DNA of 29,549 bases. Origin: JADFUS01 sp036653215 (GTDB lineage Bacteria > Bacteroidota > Bacteroidia > Bacteroidales > Rikenellaceae). The translations under genes and the position numbers were made by a program. This document shows positions 22,709 to 29,549 of the stretch, piece after piece. The notes under the pieces were generated by a model. It made no database searches. It was not told the DNA's origin and saw nothing but the letters and a program-made list of their open reading frames with translations. Within the stretch, counting starts at the first letter, position 1. The number at the start of each line of letters is the position of its first letter. The stretch covers positions 1-29,549 of the forward strand of contig JAVVUK010000010.1 in the NCBI GenBank assembly GCA_036653215.1, in the 5' to 3' direction.

Positions 22709-25102
22709 TTACTTTTTATCATCTATGCCGTAGCCATATCCATAGCCGTAGCCATATCCGTAGCCGTAGCCATATCCATATCCGTAGCCGTATTTGCTTC
22801 GTGCAATATCAACTTCAGTGATCAAGAATGACACATTTTTAAGCTTCCCTTCTTGATACATCTTCTCTATATCAAGGAGGTAACGGCGATCCAAAACACG
22901 AGAACGCACCACATATATAGTATTATCTATAAACCTACTTATAATCCCAGCATCTGCAACGATACGTGCAGGGACACAGTCTATAATGATATAGTCATAT
23001 TCACTTCTCATACTATCAACCATATCGTCCAACCTTGTATCAAGTAGAATATTGATAGGGTTTGGCGGTATCGCCCCAGCAGGCATAAGATCAAGATTTT
23101 CATGTTTAATATTCTTAACTATATAATCTTGATATGTCTTACCTTCCGTATTTACCAACCAGTTAGTGATACCTTGTATTTTCGTTTTCCTCTCTAAAAG
23201 GATCTTACTTACAGAAGTCTTACGTAAGTCCATATCTAAAATGAGTACTTTTTTCCCTAAATAAGCAAGTGACAATGCTAAATTAAGAGCACAATATGTT
23301 TTACCCTCTCCAGAGATAGAAGATGTCATCATAGAAACTAATCCCCTTGACTTTTTCTCCTTAGCAACAAAGTTAAGATCGAAACATAAAATATTGAATA
23401 TCTCCGAAAGAAGATCTTTGCCATTTGGAGAGACAACGATATAATCATTTTTCTTGGCCTTGGGCTTTTTAGGCAACTCTCCAAAAATAGGAACAGTTGT
23501 AAAACGCTCAATATCTTGTCTTCCTCGAACCTTTGTATCTATAAGATTGATTATAAAAATCACAATAATAGGGACAGCAAGACCTAAAGCCATAGCAAGC
23601 AATAAATCGAATATTAAAATAGGAGATATAGGAGCACTTGAACCATATGCTTTATCTACAACACGTGCATTAGGCTCTGTAATAGCAAGGGTGATAGCAT
23701 TCTCTTCTCTTTTATTAAGAAGATAAAGATATAGCTCTTCTTTTATCTTTTGCTGACGTATAATGTCGACAATCTCCTTCTCTTGTGTAGGAACAGATTC
23801 TATACGTCTATTGATCAAGTCGTTCTGATGATTAACATCTTTTAGTTTGATATTAAGTGACGACATTGTATTTTCGAGAGATTTGATAAGAGCAGATTTA
23901 GATGAAGAAAGCGCATTCCCAAGATCAACAAAAACGGGGTTATTCTCTCCTGTAGCATTTCTCATTCTGTTATACTTCAACATCTCCTCATTATATTTAG
24001 AGATATTTGTGTTAATAGAAACATCTTCCAATGCAATAGACGGAATAAGATCGTTTTCACGAGACGGATCTTTAAGATACTCTATAAAGAAATTTACTAT
24101 ATTTTTCTGCATCTCTATATCGACCACCTCTTTTTGTATCGTTTCTCCTATCGTAAGAGCCATGCTTGAAACCATGGTAAGATCTGTAATATTATTGTCT
24201 TTTTTAAAAGTTTCAACCTCCGTATCTACATCACCAAGTTCACCTTTTATATTAGACAAACGCTCAACGATAAAATCCTCTGTATTTTGAGCTATCAAGT
24301 TTTTATTTTGTATGGCATCAATGTTATACATCTCAACCATAGCATTAAGGATATCCTCAGCACGTTTCGCATTTCCATCTTTAATAGACAACGACACAAA
24401 AGCAGTAACCTTATCAGCTCTATTTACAGTGACTTTTCTTGAGTATCTATTTTCTGATCTTGTTGTATTTTCATAATTCACATATACAGGAACGTCTATG
24501 TTACTATTAGTAAAAGAAACTCCTTTTGTAATGACAAAAGTGAAGTATGGAGTTGTAATAGTATCGCCAAAATTAACCTTTTGCGTTTTTAGCTCCCCTT
24601 TTCTAATCGGATAAACAACACTCGCCTCGTTTACATTGATAGGAGTTATATCCATACCAAAGCTACCGGCAGTGACATCCCCTACAAGATTTAAAATAAC
24701 AGGAGTATTAGTGTATACATCAACGTATCTCAAGCCGTTCTTTTGCATATATGTAAGGTTAAGCCCCAAACGCTCCACGACTCTTGCCATAAGATATTTG
24801 GACTTAAGGATATAAACCTCACTCTCTACATCGGTACTTTGCATTCCCATACCAACATCCGAAAATGCGGCAAGCTCTGGAGACATCCCATTTTTCTTTT
24901 CGTCTTTAATAATGATTGTCGTTTCTTTTGAATATAAAAACGGACGTGAACTACTATAATAGTAACCCGCAAGCGTAAAAACAACAACAGAGACGACAAA
25001 CCAGTACCAATTTGCAATGATTACATCAAGCGTATCTCTAAGTACATAATTCTCGCTCTTTTCCTCGAAATCAAATTGTTCGTTTTGAGTATTATTATTC
25101 AT
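22709..25102 (-). CDS. wzc: Wzc-like polysaccharide co-polymerase and BY-type tyrosine kinase
   Basis: An inner-membrane protein of 797 residues controlling capsule/EPS chain length and export. Layout: TM1 about 31-48, a large periplasmic Wzz region with coiled-coil stretches (about 265-460), TM2 about 493-520, and a cytoplasmic kinase. The kinase has Walker A SSISGEGKT (594-602), Walker A' LILDMDLRKT (620-629) and Walker B IIIDCVP (705-711). Residues 771-792 are eleven uninterrupted Tyr-Gly units, an extreme form of the Tyr cluster these kinases autophosphorylate. It sits between wza (14 bases) and php (3 bases), which would provide export channel and phosphatase. Confidence 0.93.
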   Translation of the reverse strand: MNNNTQNEQFDFEEKSENYVLRDTLDVIIANWYWFVVSVVVFTLAGYYYSSSRPFLYSKETTIIIKDEKKNGMSPELAAFSDVGMGMQSTDVESEVYILKSKYLMARVVERLGLNLTYMQKNGLRYVDVYTNTPVILNLVGDVTAGSFGMDITPINVNEASVVYPIRKGELKTQKVNFGDTITTPYFTFVITKGVSFTNSNIDVPVYVNYENTTRSENRYSRKVTVNRADKVTAFVSLSIKDGNAKRAEDILNAMVEMYNIDAIQNKNLIAQNTEDFIVERLSNIKGELGDVDTEVETFKKDNNITDLTMVSSMALTIGETIQKEVVDIEMQKNIVNFFIEYLKDPSRENDLIPSIALEDVSINTNISKYNEEMLKYNRMRNATGENNPVFVDLGNALSSSKSALIKSLENTMSSLNIKLKDVNHQNDLINRRIESVPTQEKEIVDIIRQQKIKEELYLYLLNKREENAITLAITEPNARVVDKAYGSSAPISPILIFDLLLAMALGLAVPIIVIFIINLIDTKVRGRQDIERFTTVPIFGELPKKPKAKKNDYIVVSPNGKDLLSEIFNILCFDLNFVAKEKKSRGLVSMMTSSISGEGKTYCALNLALSLAYLGKKVLILDMDLRKTSVSKILLERKTKIQGITNWLVNTEGKTYQDYIVKNIKHENLDLMPAGAIPPNPINILLDTRLDDMVDSMRSEYDYIIIDCVPARIVADAGIISRFIDNTIYVVRSRVLDRRYLLDIEKMYQEGKLKNVSFLITEVDIARSKYGYGYGYGYGYGYGYGYGYGYGIDDKK
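22727..22792. repeat. Minisatellite encoding eleven Tyr-Gly units
   Basis: A 66-base run of 6-base units (minus-strand TAC/TAT followed by GGC/GGA) with a recognisable 18-base higher-order period (GCCGTA-GCCATA-TCCATA on the plus strand, repeated with single changes). Such repeats can gain or lose units by slippage in multiples of six, changing tyrosine number without frameshift. Confidence 0.9.
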
Positions 25103-25116
25103 ATCAATACACTAAA

Positions 25117-25905
25117 TTATCTTGTTAATGTTACAATCAAAGAGGCAACAGACACCAACACGGTAGTTAGTTGTGCGGACAATATAGCTATCTGCCTATC
25201 AGAGCCTGAATTTATTTTAGCCTTATTAGGCTCTACATATATTATATCGTTTTGTTGCAAATAGTAATATGGAGACTCAAATATCTCTTTACTACGTATA
25301 TCCAAGCGTCCTATTGCACGAAAACCATTTATCTCCCTAACAATAGTAATGTTATATCTTTTACCTTGTATGTCAAGGTCTCCAGCCTTACTTAAAGCCT
25401 CAAATATTGTGATTTTCTGATCTGCAACATTATAAACACCTGGCATTTTTACCGAGCCCATGACAGAAATCCTAAAGTTCGTTATCTTTGTTGACACTGA
25501 AGGGTCTTGGATATATCCTTTTTCTTTTATGGTATTGGAAATCATATCAGAGATTTGTATAGATGTAAGTCCTTGAACATGCAAAGGACCTAAAATAGGA
25601 AACACTATATCGCCTTGCTCATCGACTATATATTGTTGACGAGTCCCTGCTGAACCACCACTAACACCACGCTGCCCAGCAACTCCTGTATTAATTCCAT
25701 AGTCATTAAACGGAGTAGCCAACTCAGGAGTAGGACAAGTAACAACGATATCTAACAAGTCATTAGGCTGAATTGTCAATAATGGAGCCTCAATCTTTTG
25801 TCCGACATAATCCGAAGTGTCTTGAAGATATAGAACCTCTTTAGTTGACATACATGATGTTGTCACAAAAAATAAAAGTAGAAGTATAAGGATCTTTTTT
25901 TTCAT
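25117..25905 (-). CDS. wza: Wza-like polysaccharide export lipoprotein
   Basis: An outer-membrane-linked export protein for capsule or EPS. In the 262-residue product the signal ends in VTTSC (C18 lipidated). A polysaccharide-export domain begins near LTIQPNDLLDIVV, and an SLBB segment follows (VMGSVKMPGVYNV, FEALSKAGDL). A hydrophobic helix near 240-260 lies at the C terminus. Bacteroidota members often have this short form with a single terminal helix. It is the first gene of the wza-wzc-php operon and has a well-formed promoter. Confidence 0.9.
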   Translation of the reverse strand: MKKKILILLLLFFVTTSCMSTKEVLYLQDTSDYVGQKIEAPLLTIQPNDLLDIVVTCPTPELATPFNDYGINTGVAGQRGVSGGSAGTRQQYIVDEQGDIVFPILGPLHVQGLTSIQISDMISNTIKEKGYIQDPSVSTKITNFRISVMGSVKMPGVYNVADQKITIFEALSKAGDLDIQGKRYNITIVREINGFRAIGRLDIRSKEIFESPYYYLQQNDIIYVEPNKAKINSGSDRQIAILSAQLTTVLVSVASLIVTLTR

Positions 25906-25930
25906 ATTTTATGGATAAGATTAGATTTTA

Positions 25931-25962
25931 CAAAGGTATATATAATAGCTGTATTACACAAA
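25931..25962 (-). promoter_or_regulatory. Promoter of the wza-wzc-php operon
   Basis: TTTG (25959-25962) and TACCTTTG (25931-25938) on the minus strand, 20 bases apart, fit the Bacteroidota consensus. The predicted start lies about 20 bases before the wza ATG. Confidence 0.75.
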
Positions 25963-25982
25963 TAAACATTTTTACGTCTATG

Positions 25983-26018
25983 GGTTATTAAAAGCATTGT
26001 AAACTATTTTAAGTAACC
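25983..26018. promoter_or_regulatory. Inverted repeat just upstream of the wza promoter
   Basis: GGTTATTAAAA (25983-25993) pairs with TTTTAAGTAACC (26007-26018), 11 base pairs with a one-base bulge. It ends about 20 bases above the TTTG of the wza promoter and has no T-tract, so it looks more like a binding site for a regulator than a terminator. Confidence 0.45.
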
Positions 26019-26071
26019 GTTTCGATTTTAGAAGTCAAAATTGTCATGATTACTTGGTTTGTATAAATAGA

Positions 26072-26095
26072 TTATAGCACATAACTATGCTATAA
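26072..26095 (-). terminator. Possible weak terminator after the UDP-xylose synthase gene
   Basis: TTATAGCA (26072-26079) and TGCTATAA (26088-26095) form an 8-base stem with an 8-base loop, about 40 bases past the stop of the ugd-uxs operon. The following T-run on the minus strand is interrupted. Confidence 0.4.
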
Positions 26096-26135
26096 CTTTA
26101 AGATAAAAACGCAAAAGAATAACGAAACTGCTCTC

Positions 26136-27071
26136 TTATAATATGGACTTAAAATAAGCAATGGTATGCTCTAAACCCTCGTCCAAATTTATGGTAGGTT
26201 GCCAATTTAGTTTCGCTTTAGCCAACGTTATATCTGGTTTTCTCTGCATAGGATCATCGGACGGAAGAGGCATAAATACAATTTTTGACTTGCCTCCTAC
26301 TTTATCCAATACTTTTTCCGCTAACTGCAACATAGTAAATTCACCCGGATTTCCTATGTTTACAGGTCCAATAAACGAATCATCGGTAGCCATCATACGC
26401 ACCATACCTTCCACCAAGTCGTCTACATATTGAAAACTACGTGTTTGCTCGCCAGTCCCATAAATAGTAATATTTTCACCTTTCAAGGCTTGAACTATAA
26501 AATTAGAAACTACACGTCCATCATGTGGGTGCATATGCGTACCGTAAGTATTAAATATACGTATTATCTTCACACGGACACCGTTCATACGGTGATAATC
26601 CATAAATAGCGTCTCGGCACAACGCTTCCCTTCATCATAACAAGAGCGTATTCCGATAGGGTTTACATTACCCCAATAACTTTCAACTTGTGGATGAATT
26701 GAAGGGTCTCCATAAACCTCGCTTGTCGAAGCTTGCAAAATTTTAGCACCACTTTTTTTTGCCAAGCCTAACATATTAATAACCCCTAAGATAGACGTTT
26801 TAATAGTCTTTATGGCATCGTATTGGTAATGAATAGGAGAGGCAGGACAAGCTAAATTATATATTTCATCTACATGATCCATATAATAAGGATCTATGAT
26901 GTCATGCTCCACAACCGAAAATAGAGGATTTGACTCAAGATCGGCGACATTACGCCTGCTACCGGTAAAGAAATTATCTAAACAAACTACTTCATTACCG
27001 TCTTTTAATAAACGCCTACATAGATGAGAGCCTACAAACCCAGCCCCACCAGTAACTAATATTTTTTTCAT
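26136..27071 (-). CDS. uxs: UDP-glucuronate decarboxylase (UDP-xylose synthase)
   Basis: An extended SDR that converts UDP-glucuronate to UDP-xylose through a 4-keto intermediate. The 311-residue product has TGGAGFVGSHL (7-17), the T116-S-E118 triad (ASTSEVYGDP) and Y145-D-E-G-K149, plus LACPASPIHYQ and RIFNTYGTHMHPHDGRVVSNF, which are hallmarks of the UXS group. Its ATG overlaps the ugd stop by 4 bases; ugd makes its substrate, which strongly supports the call. The xylose (or 4-keto-pentose) is presumably for surface polysaccharide. Confidence 0.93.
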   Translation of the reverse strand: MKKILVTGGAGFVGSHLCRRLLKDGNEVVCLDNFFTGSRRNVADLESNPLFSVVEHDIIDPYYMDHVDEIYNLACPASPIHYQYDAIKTIKTSILGVINMLGLAKKSGAKILQASTSEVYGDPSIHPQVESYWGNVNPIGIRSCYDEGKRCAETLFMDYHRMNGVRVKIIRIFNTYGTHMHPHDGRVVSNFIVQALKGENITIYGTGEQTRSFQYVDDLVEGMVRMMATDDSFIGPVNIGNPGEFTMLQLAEKVLDKVGGKSKIVFMPLPSDDPMQRKPDITLAKAKLNWQPTINLDEGLEHTIAYFKSIL

Positions 27072-28399
27072 TTTATATTTTTTCGTCCTATTGAAGAATA
27101 TGCGAAACCGTTTTCCGCCATTTCTTTAATATCAAATATATTTCTTCCATCTATTATTAAATTACCTCGCATAGAACGTTTTACAACATCCCAAAACGGA
27201 ATACGAAACTCTTTCCACTCAGTAACCACCACAACAGCATCAGCACCTAACGAAGCATCGTAAATATTTTGACAATAGACGACATCTTTTCCAACAATAC
27301 GCCTTGTCTCATCCATAGCTATTGGATCGTAAGCCCTAACGACAGCACCAGCATTTTTAAGTTGTTCTATAAGCACCAAGGATGGTGCTTCACGCATATC
27401 GTCTGTTTCTGGTTTAAAAGAAAGCCCCCACAAAGCGACAACCCTACCTCGCAAAGCTTCTTCAGAGCCGAAAAAGTGAATTAATTTATCAAATAAAACT
27501 CCTTTTTGCCTATCATTAACATCTTTAGCCGCATTAACAAGGGTCATTTCACATTCATTTTCTTGACCTGTATGGATAAGAGCCTTTACATCTTTAGGAA
27601 AACAAGACCCACCATACCCACAGCCGGGATACAAGAAACTTTTGCCTATACGAGGGTCTGAACCTATACCTCGACGCACCTCCGTAACATCAGCACCCAC
27701 CTTCTCACAGAGATTAGCTATCTCGTTCATAAAGCTAATTCGCAGTGCCAACATTGCATTAGCAGCATATTTTGTCATCTCTGCAGATGGGATATCCATA
27801 ATAAGGACTCTGAAATTGTTCATCATAAACGGCTTATATAACCTTTGCATAAGATCCTTAGCACGCTCAGACTCAACACCGATAACAACCCTATCTGGGG
27901 AAAGGAAATCTTTTAATGCCGCTCCTTCTTTTAGAAATTCGGGATTTGAAGCCACATCAAAAGGAATATCAAGACCTCTCTTTTCAAGCTCTTCAGAAAT
28001 AACAGCTTTCACCTTAATAGCGGTTCCAACAGGGACAGTGCTTTTTGTGACTATCAGTTTATAGCTTTTCATAGACATCCCAACACTCCGAGCTACATCC
28101 ATCACATATTTAAGATCAGCACTACCATCTTCATCGGAAGGAGTCCCAACAGCACTAAAAATAATATCAGCCCATTCGACAACCTCTTCGATCTGTGTAG
28201 TGAAAGACAACCTACCTGCAGCAACATTCTTCTTAACAACCTCCTCAAGTCCTGGTTCGTATATAGGAAGAATCCCTTTTTTTAAATCCTCAATTTTCTT
28301 TTTGTTGACGTCTACACATATGACCGTTACGCCAACTTCCGCAAAACAAGCACCTGTGACAAGTCCCACGTACCCTGTACCTACTACAACAATCTTCAT
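27068..28399 (-). CDS. ugd: UDP-glucose 6-dehydrogenase
   Basis: It oxidises UDP-glucose to UDP-glucuronate with two NAD+. The 443-residue protein shows GTGYVGLVTGACFA (7-20), SAVGTP (82-87), NPEFLKEG (152-159) and the catalytic C266 in GGSCFPKD, as in UDP-glucose-specific enzymes. This separates it from the UDP-HexNAc dehydrogenase at 5738. It is first in a two-gene operon with uxs, downstream of the initiator tRNA. Confidence 0.94.
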   Translation of the reverse strand: MKIVVVGTGYVGLVTGACFAEVGVTVICVDVNKKKIEDLKKGILPIYEPGLEEVVKKNVAAGRLSFTTQIEEVVEWADIIFSAVGTPSDEDGSADLKYVMDVARSVGMSMKSYKLIVTKSTVPVGTAIKVKAVISEELEKRGLDIPFDVASNPEFLKEGAALKDFLSPDRVVIGVESERAKDLMQRLYKPFMMNNFRVLIMDIPSAEMTKYAANAMLALRISFMNEIANLCEKVGADVTEVRRGIGSDPRIGKSFLYPGCGYGGSCFPKDVKALIHTGQENECEMTLVNAAKDVNDRQKGVLFDKLIHFFGSEEALRGRVVALWGLSFKPETDDMREAPSLVLIEQLKNAGAVVRAYDPIAMDETRRIVGKDVVYCQNIYDASLGADAVVVVTEWKEFRIPFWDVVKRSMRGNLIIDGRNIFDIKEMAENGFAYSSIGRKNIK

Positions 28400-28416
28400 A
28401 TTAGAATAATTTATTA

Positions 28417-28443
28417 CAAAGATATAAATTTTTTAATATCAAA
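28417..28443 (-). promoter_or_regulatory. Promoter of ugd-uxs
   Basis: TATCTTTG (28417-28424, minus strand) lies 17 bases before the ugd ATG. A TTTG (28440-28443) is 15 bases further up, the same short spacing as at the arg promoter. The tRNA terminator ends 30 bases above it. Confidence 0.55.
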
Positions 28444-28472
28444 TAGATTTATATCACAAAAAAAGAAAAAGA

Positions 28473-28509
28473 AAAGAGGTCACCTTAAAATTAATAAGAT
28501 GACCTCTTT
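28473..28509 (-). terminator. Terminator of the initiator tRNA
   Basis: Ten-base arms (28473-28482 and 28500-28509) pair exactly and extend inward after one mismatch. On the minus strand a long T-rich run follows. It begins one base after the tRNA 3' end. Confidence 0.85.
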
Positions 28510-28510
28510 G

Positions 28511-28583
<73 letters not shown>

Positions 28584-28594
28584 ATATTGTTTGA

Positions 28595-28626
28595 CAAAGA
28601 TAGTGCATTGTTTTGCCACATCCAAA
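28595..28626 (-). promoter_or_regulatory. Promoter of the initiator tRNA
   Basis: TTTG (28623-28626), 20 bases, TATCTTTG (28595-28602) on the minus strand. The -7 box ends 11 bases before the mature tRNA 5' end, giving a very short leader. Confidence 0.75.
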
Positions 28627-28724
28627 TTTAATCGTATATATTTTTATAGCACATAGCTAACAGTCTACTTTTAAGCATTATGTAACCTTTAAAAAAAATA
28701 TTTATAACGGTAACTTTTTTTATG

Positions 28725-28732
28725 TATATTTG
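28725..28732 (+). promoter_or_regulatory. -7 box upstream of the GH3-family gene
   Basis: TATATTTG fits TAnnTTTG and lies 20 bases before the ATG at 28753. No TTTG or TTG is found at the expected distance upstream, so the promoter call is partial. Confidence 0.5.
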
Positions 28733-28752
28733 CCATACAAATTAGATTAAAT

Positions 28753-29549
28753 ATGCCCATAATAACAGATATAATAAGATTTGCTCTTTCATACCGTTTG
28801 AGGGCCATTGACGACTTTAAAGCAGCTCCTTATAAAACGCAACAAGATGTATTTGAACGCCTTATGGTTTCTTTATCACATACCACATATGGCAAAGAAC
28901 ATGGCATAACAGATCGAACAACTTACAGTGAATATGCCTCTAAGATGCCTGTTGTCACATACGAAGAAATAGAACCTTACATAACAAGCATGAGGAAAGG
29001 AGAAGATAATATCTTATGGGACACTCCGGTAAAATGGTTTTCTCGCTCGTCAGGCACCACAAACGACAAAAGTAAATTTATCCCCGTAACAGAAGAGGGA
29101 CTTCAAAGATGTCACTTCATGGGTGGACGTGACGTGATAGCAATGACAGCTGAGCGATACCCAGAAACGAACCTCTTTAACGGCAAGCAACTAACCATAG
29201 GCGGGAGTCACAATATAGAAACCCTTTCTGACAAAGGGATAAGGTATGGCGACATATCCGCAATTATGATAAGCAACATCCCATCTATTGTTGCAATAAA
29301 TAGGCTTCCCACAACAGAAATAGCCTTAATTTCCGATTTCAACAAGAAGGTTGATCTGATATGCAAAACGTGCTATGACAAAAATGTGACCATAATTGCC
29401 GGAGTGCCATCATGGAACTTAGTCATGTTAAATAAGGTGCTTGAATATACAGGGAAAGATAATATAAGTGAGGTCTGGCCTAATTTAGAGATGTTTTTCC
29501 ACGGAGGGATATGCTTCAGCCCTTATGAAAAAGAGTATAAAAAGATGAT
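28753..29549 (+). CDS. GH3-family acyl-acid-amido-synthetase-like protein (3' end outside the window)
   Basis: The frame is open from ATG 28753 to the window edge (265 codons plus 2 bases), about half of a usual family member of roughly 500 residues. The sequence shows the GH3 layout of the acyl-adenylate-forming superfamily: FERLMVSLSHTTYGKEHGI, MPVVTYEEIEPYI, the phosphate-binding motif RSSGTTNDKSKFIPVT (about residues 98-113) and FHGGICFSPYEKEY. Bacterial GH3 homologues probably adenylate a carboxylic acid and join it to an amine, but their substrates are mostly unknown. It is divergent from the tRNA and the only intact-looking plus-strand gene. Confidence 0.88.
   Translation, partial: MPIITDIIRFALSYRLRAIDDFKAAPYKTQQDVFERLMVSLSHTTYGKEHGITDRTTYSEYASKMPVVTYEEIEPYITSMRKGEDNILWDTPVKWFSRSSGTTNDKSKFIPVTEEGLQRCHFMGGRDVIAMTAERYPETNLFNGKQLTIGGSHNIETLSDKGIRYGDISAIMISNIPSIVAINRLPTTEIALISDFNKKVDLICKTCYDKNVTIIAGVPSWNLVMLNKVLEYTGKDNISEVWPNLEMFFHGGICFSPYEKEYKKM

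Noticed and set aside
22724..22796. CRISPR-like or mobile repeat at the wzc end
   Set aside because: There are no spacers; the units are in-frame Tyr-Gly codons of the kinase gene.

Overview
The window looks like chromosome from an AT-rich member of the Bacteroidales (phylum Bacteroidota). The evidence is: Bacteroidota-type promoters (TAnnTTTG -7 box, often with an upstream TTTG); short lipoprotein signals; an arginine pathway built on a Bacteroides-type N-acyl-ornithine carbamoyltransferase; a BACON-domain lipoprotein; and an initiator tRNA without an encoded CCA. No phage, IS element, CRISPR array or rRNA was seen. Almost everything is on the minus strand; a partial GH3-family gene at the right edge and a small gene relic are on the plus strand.

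Region by region, left to right: (1) 40-1400, an lrp/asnC-type regulator followed by tsaB, ending in terminator hairpins. (2) 1400-1740, an AT-rich gap with no gene. (3) 1741-8050, a nucleotide-sugar operon transcribed right to left: wbpP/tviC-like 4-epimerase, wbpO/tviB-like UDP-HexNAc dehydrogenase, rmlB, rmlA and a membrane-bound CapD/WbpM-type 4,6-dehydratase. (4) 8108-16340, an eight-gene arginine operon: acylglutamate-synthase-like GNAT, argG, argC, argD, argB, argE, argH, argF'. It is preceded by a 31-codon leader ORF with three clustered Arg codons and a hairpin/T-run before the first enzyme gene. (5) 16377-20480, lipoprotein, DUF5723-like outer-membrane protein, ssb and radC in one tight operon. 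(6) 20481-21730, a BACON plus FGE-fold lipoprotein gene with its own promoter and terminator. (7) 21754-21970, a plus-strand relic of a BadF/HgdC-type ATPase gene and a bidirectional terminator. (8) 21983-25962, capsule/EPS export genes wza-wzc-php. (9) 26136-28424, ugd and uxs. (10) 28473-28626, initiator tRNA-Met with promoter and terminator. (11) 28753 to the end, GH3-family gene.

Working together: the sugar genes can supply dTDP-4-keto-6-deoxyglucose, UDP-GalNAcA-type sugars, a UDP-4-keto-6-deoxy-HexNAc, UDP-GlcA and UDP-xylose. The wza-wzc-php set would control and export the polymer. No glycosyltransferase, initiating transferase, flippase or polymerase lies in the window. The arginine operon encodes the linear (deacylase) route from glutamate to arginine except carbamoyl-phosphate synthesis.

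The most interesting observation is the arginine leader ORF, which suggests ribosome-mediated attenuation of the arg operon in a Bacteroidota-type genome. Next are an Ala at the residue that separates succinyl- from acetyl-ornithine carbamoyltransferases, the HgdC-type gene relic, and an 11-unit Tyr-Gly tail on the Wzc-like kinase. All assignments come from reading motifs; no database search was run.
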